Source of the DNA: Burkholderia sp. WSM2230 | GTDB taxonomy: Bacteria; Pseudomonadota; Gammaproteobacteria; Burkholderiales; Burkholderiaceae | Assembly: GCF_000472445.1 (NCBI RefSeq) | Contig: NZ_AXAJ01000011.1 | Coordinates: 1-64,000, forward strand | DNA: 64,000 nt | Direction: 5' to 3' | Part shown: positions 60,565 through 64,000 of the stretch, one piece after another | Layout: every line of letters begins with the position of its first letter | Position numbering within the stretch: position 1 is the first letter of the stretch | Translations under genes and position numbers: made by a program | The notes under the pieces: model-generated | What the model was told of the DNA's origin: nothing | Databases searched by the model: none | What the model saw: the letters and a program-made list of their open reading frames with translations, nothing else

Positions 60565-61409
60565 TGTGAATTATTCCGCTATCGAGAAAATCCCCGAATA
60601 AAGTCCAGGATGTGGGTTCTTATGTGGGTTATTGATTTTGCGAAACCAGAAAACGTTATTTTTTATTGGCACTACTGATGGTCCAGGAAATCCGAGTGCT
60701 GTTCGGGCGTTTAAGCTGGGTGTTGCAGAAACGGTCAATGCCGCTGAATCGAACAAGCCAATTCGACAAGCACGCGCGGGCGGTCAACGCTCGAGCCGAC
60801 GCTTGCGTCAAGGGCTTGGTCAACAGTGGAATCAACTGACTCGGTTGCCGGGACCGGATGACCTCCAGGCCCCGCAAACGTTTGTTCGAGGAAGCGCGCT
60901 ACTACGTAAATATTGCGGGCTGGCACTCGGAACGGGGTAGATCTTACCCGCTAGATGCGCTGCGCCAAATGAAAATTAGTGATTTTCCGCCAGAAAGCAA
61001 GATCGTTTCCGATCAACGCTCGAACGCCGAAGGAATCGCACTATCTCCTTATGGTATGGGAGTGTACCGCCCGCATTTTTTTCACTTTGACCCCAAGAAA
61101 CACGGGTCATTTTTTCCGCTTTCGCGCAATCGGTTTGAAGGCGGCGGGTGTTCGTCACGGCTCCCGGAGTGTCGCCTCAACGGTCAACACTTTCGGACAT
61201 TGCGGCGACTGGAGTTGGCCAAGATTGGCGCGTTTTCAGGTGATTTCGGCCATACGCGGCCGTTTCCTGCGTGCTAAGCTGGACTGAAGAATGCAGGTTC
61301 CAAATCACTCGATATTCGCCGAGCGCGGTTATCACGACGAGTACTCACCGCGTCGGAATAACGCTTCAGCTCGTTGTTCCGCAGGTGCGGTCTGACCGGA
61401 GATTGTCGA
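60565..61409. other. 845-base intergenic region upstream of the last glycosyltransferase
   Basis: Divergent control region between the third glycosidase (minus) and the glycosyltransferase (plus). It is AT-richer near 60600-60680. Short open frames here do not look like proteins, and no clear promoter pair or RNA was recognised. Confidence 0.5.
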
Positions 61410-62528
61410 ATGTCGCAGATTATTCAAGAGGCCCGTGGCGTGCATGGAAATAACGAAGCAAAAGGGGTGCGCCCACGCGTGCTGATGTGTCCTTTCACCA
61501 ATCCCACGAACCGCTATATAGAGATTCAAAAAGATCTGTACAGGTCGGTCGGCTACGATGTTGCACCACTGTCGATCAAGGGCTTGCTCAACGGTGGCTT
61601 TGCCGACCTCTTCAAGCCTGAGAATGTACTCGTGTTCCATTGGCTCGAGTACCGGCCATTCAGCCGACAGAAAGGCACCGCGCGACTGAGCGTAATCGGC
61701 TCGTTGATTTTCGCCTTCTATTGCGCGCTGATTCTGATCGGGCGCGCCAAGGTGGTGTACTTCGTGCACGATCAGGCGGTGCACGACACCGTTGGGTTCA
61801 ACAGGCGCCTGTCGATGCGCATCATCGCGTTCGTGCGGCGTATTGCAGACTTTCGCGTGGTGCACGCGCCGGATTTTCAGGAGCCATTCCGCGCACAGTA
61901 CTTGCCTCATCCGTTGTATTGGGATGCGCCGGGGCATCCGCCGCGCCATGAAAAAGCGGAAAGATCGGCGCCGCTGTATACGATGCTCGGCGTAATTCGC
62001 CCGTATAAGCAGATCGATGCAGTACTCGATCTTTGGCCGGCCGATTGCAAGTTACATATAGCGGGACACGGCACCGACGCTTATCTGGCCACGCTGAACG
62101 AGATCATCAATAGAAGATCGCTGCGAGACGTGGTGCGCCTCGAATCCAGGTTTCTCACCGACGCAGAGTTCGCGCAAAGCATCGCGGACAGCGACGTGCT
62201 GATCCTCCCGCACGCGGCCGACTCCATGCTGGTGAGCGGCGCCTTTTTCGAGGCTATTGGACTAGTACCGGTACTGATTGCCCGCTCCACACCCTTCATG
62301 AAGTGGGCAGCGAGAAAGTTCAATAATGTGATTCTTTTCGATGACGTCAGCGAACTCCCCGCAATACTCCAATCGGTCAACAAGTCCTGGCATGCGGTTG
62401 CCAACAATGCGAGCCATCGCAAGGCGCTCGACGAGTTCGGCTGGAAAGCCTGCTGCCGGCATTACGGAACGTTCCTCGAGACTGTCGGGGGGCACGCGAA
62501 CGCAGTTGAAAAACCAGTGACCGAGTGA
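61410..62528 (+). CDS. GT-B glycosyltransferase of EPS type
   Basis: A 372-residue glycosyltransferase. The N-terminal domain opens RVLMCPFTNPTNRYIEIQK and contains VLVFHWLEYRPFS and VYFVHDQAVHDTVG. The C-terminal domain has TMLGVIRPYKQIDAVLD, LHIAGHG and ADSMLVSGAFFEAIGLVPVLI. The style resembles EPS glycosyltransferases of the GumI/GumK sort, but the sugar is not known. ATG 61410 follows GGAG by eight bases. It converges with the FkbM gene and stands outside the main operon. Confidence 0.85.
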   Translation: MSQIIQEARGVHGNNEAKGVRPRVLMCPFTNPTNRYIEIQKDLYRSVGYDVAPLSIKGLLNGGFADLFKPENVLVFHWLEYRPFSRQKGTARLSVIGSLIFAFYCALILIGRAKVVYFVHDQAVHDTVGFNRRLSMRIIAFVRRIADFRVVHAPDFQEPFRAQYLPHPLYWDAPGHPPRHEKAERSAPLYTMLGVIRPYKQIDAVLDLWPADCKLHIAGHGTDAYLATLNEIINRRSLRDVVRLESRFLTDAEFAQSIADSDVLILPHAADSMLVSGAFFEAIGLVPVLIARSTPFMKWAARKFNNVILFDDVSELPAILQSVNKSWHAVANNASHRKALDEFGWKACCRHYGTFLETVGGHANAVEKPVTE

Positions 62529-62617
62529 GCGAGCTTATGAGCAGGCGCTCGCCGCTGGTTCGGTAACTCGAATTCGCTCGCGAGAGGCCAGAACTGTTGG
62601 CGGCAAGCTCTGCTTTG

Positions 62618-63592
62618 TCACTCAGCGCTGGGTGGCATCCTGGTGGCATAGATGTCCACGTAATTCTGTGGATTGTCGCGCCACTGGGTAATTGTGTTCC
62701 GCAAGCGCGCCGTGATGGCTGTCATTGACTCCGTCACGCCTTGCTTTCCCGCATTGGCGTCGGTCTCTTCGATCCGGCCGTGAGTAAAATGGGTTTCGAG
62801 AAACTGCAGCACGACATTGGGATCGCCGCCTAGCCGCGCCATATGATACGGCGACCATTCCACAAGGATCGCATCGGCTTTTGCAAGCGTATTCCTGCCG
62901 CCCGCAATGACGTAGGGCTCCGCACCTTGGGTGTCGATTTTGACGAAGACTGGCCCATCCAATTGAAGTGAAAGATCGTCCAGCCTCATGCAGCGCACCT
63001 CGATGACCTTGCGCCCCAGCTCATTCTGCTTTGCCGGAAGACGGGTTTCAACGTGAAGGCGATGATCACCCAGGTTGCCGTCGGCAATTTCAAAGGGCAA
63101 CACTTCTTCGCGTTCGTGGAGTGCGAGCTGGAAAGTTTCTATATTGGATGACGGGCAGTTTTCAGCGATGTTGCGCTGCAGGTTCCGGTAATTGACCGGC
63201 TCGGGCTCGAACGCGTAACACTTCACGCGCTCGTTGTACTGTGCGATCGGAATGGTCGTCATGCCGATGTTCGCACCGATGTCGAGATAGGTCCCGGCAG
63301 AATCGCCAAAGAACTTGGTGAGCTTGTCTGCCAGTTCGGGTGCCCAGCGCCCGGTTTCGGCATATTTCCGCAGGATGCTCAGATCATTCGAGCTGCTAAC
63401 CATCGTGCCGTACTGCCCCTCTGCCGAGAACCGCACCACGTTGAGCTTGCGCGAAAGACTGGAGAGATAAAGATAGCCATACTCCCTTGCAAGCGAGCTA
63501 TCTTCGAGAAGCGACTTCGCCATGGCATGCCGGAGCCTCAGCGGAAGCATCGAGGTTACGGCGCCTGTTGCGGAGAGTATGAGTTTCTTCAT
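62618..63592 (-). CDS. FkbM family methyltransferase
   Basis: A 324-residue SAM-dependent methyltransferase with the FkbM pattern: TYLDIGANIGMTTIPIA (SAM-binding loop), YAFEPEPVNYRNLQRNI and VFVKIDTQGAEPYVIAGG, then AILVEWSPYHM. FkbM enzymes O-methylate sugars and polyketides and are frequent in polysaccharide loci. The start is uncertain: ATG 63592 is chosen, ATG 63604 and a further upstream codon are possible and none has a good ribosome binding site. Its likely job is methylation of the EPS repeat unit. Confidence 0.86.
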   Translation of the reverse strand: MKKLILSATGAVTSMLPLRLRHAMAKSLLEDSSLAREYGYLYLSSLSRKLNVVRFSAEGQYGTMVSSSNDLSILRKYAETGRWAPELADKLTKFFGDSAGTYLDIGANIGMTTIPIAQYNERVKCYAFEPEPVNYRNLQRNIAENCPSSNIETFQLALHEREEVLPFEIADGNLGDHRLHVETRLPAKQNELGRKVIEVRCMRLDDLSLQLDGPVFVKIDTQGAEPYVIAGGRNTLAKADAILVEWSPYHMARLGGDPNVVLQFLETHFTHGRIEETDANAGKQGVTESMTAITARLRNTITQWRDNPQNYVDIYATRMPPSAE

Positions 63593-63784
63593 GGGAAAGA
63601 GCATACCGCAGCGCTGTTTCACGGCGTGCGTCACGTCTCCGCGCTTTCGGCAAAGGCATCAACGAAATCGGCCACTCTTTGCGGAGCGCCATTGTTAAGC
63701 TTGCTTTGAAAGAGGTCGTCGTCTTTGCAGGTCGATCAAATACTTCGGCTCTGGCCACAACAGCGCCGACGCTAACCGCAACGG

Positions 63785-64000
63785 CTACCTAATACCGCGT
63801 GACATCAGTGTCCTGAACAGCATCTGATGGTCGAACGGCTTCTGGCAGCGCGGATAGTGACGGTAGGGATCGTCGACCGCGTCTGTGCCGTAGCCGGTGG
63901 CAAAGATGAAGCGGATGTGCCGCGACGCCAGCGCGTCCGCGACGGAGTAGGACTTCTCACCGTTCAGATCGACATCGAGAATGGCCGCGTCGATGTGTTC
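63785..64000 (-). CDS. response-regulator receiver domain protein, C-terminal part
   Basis: The last 71 codons of a minus-strand gene that begins beyond the window. AAILDVDLNGEKSYSVADAL gives the phospho-acceptor aspartate of a CheY-like domain, FIFATGYG the conserved Thr-switch region, and CQKPFD the conserved Lys-Pro. The protein ends 18 residues later without an output domain, so it is a stand-alone receiver or has its other domain upstream. Confidence 0.85.
   Translation of the reverse strand, partial: EHIDAAILDVDLNGEKSYSVADALASRHIRFIFATGYGTDAVDDPYRHYPRCQKPFDHQMLFRTLMSRGIR

Noticed and set aside
1..64000. search for tRNA, rRNA, CRISPR arrays, insertion sequences and integrases
   Set aside because: Nothing recognisable was found by reading; small structured RNAs would need a covariance-model search that I could not run.

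Overview
The window looks like a chromosomal segment of a Burkholderia/Paraburkholderia-type betaproteobacterium. The sequence is GC-rich with strong GC3 bias, and the gene families (type VI secretion, xdhABC with a CoxI-type accessory protein, Gmd/Fcl/WcaJ exopolysaccharide genes) fit that group. The assignment is an inference from gene content. No rRNA, tRNA, CRISPR array, insertion sequence or integrase was seen.

Region 1 (1-7060): the end of a type VI secretion operon on the + strand, tssM (C-terminal part only), tssA, tssF, tssG and tssJ. Region 2 (7253-21636): housekeeping and accessory metabolism. It holds an MFS exporter, a xanthine dehydrogenase operon (xdhA-xdhB plus a short xdhC lacking its N-terminal domain), a LysR regulator, a 2-hydroxychromene-2-carboxylate isomerase-like protein, a TAXI-type binding protein anchored by membrane segments, a periplasmic BON protein with a clear terminator, a small unknown protein, a TauE/SafE permease, a LysE exporter and a class III CoA-transferase.

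Region 3 (about 22.0-63.6 kb) is a large Wzx/Wzy-type exopolysaccharide locus. The core, read on +, is a GlxA/AraC-type regulator, ManC (GDP-mannose), WcaJ-type initiating transferase, Wza, Wzc, Gmd and Fcl (GDP-fucose), two glycosyltransferases, a WcaF-like acetyltransferase and a GMC oxidoreductase. An opposing wzy-glycosyltransferase pair follows, then an acyltransferase-3, another glycosyltransferase, and wzx coupled to a glycosyltransferase. Around this core lie secreted polysaccharide-acting proteins: three glycosidases with a TIM-barrel look, two of them paralogues that bracket the core, and a PIG-L deacetylase fused to lectin and VCBS-like repeats. A GDP-mannose hydrolase, several secreted or membrane proteins of unknown role, a further glycosyltransferase and an FkbM methyltransferase complete it. 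The layout suggests a fucose-containing, acylated and methylated polymer that is remodelled outside the cell. A candidate sigma-54 promoter and a 20-bp palindrome lie in an AT-richer stretch ahead of the regulator.

Between two of the glycosidases sit a PaiB-like FMN-binding protein and the remains of a divergent MocR/PdxR regulator reduced to its first and last codons. The window ends inside a response-regulator receiver gene on the minus strand.
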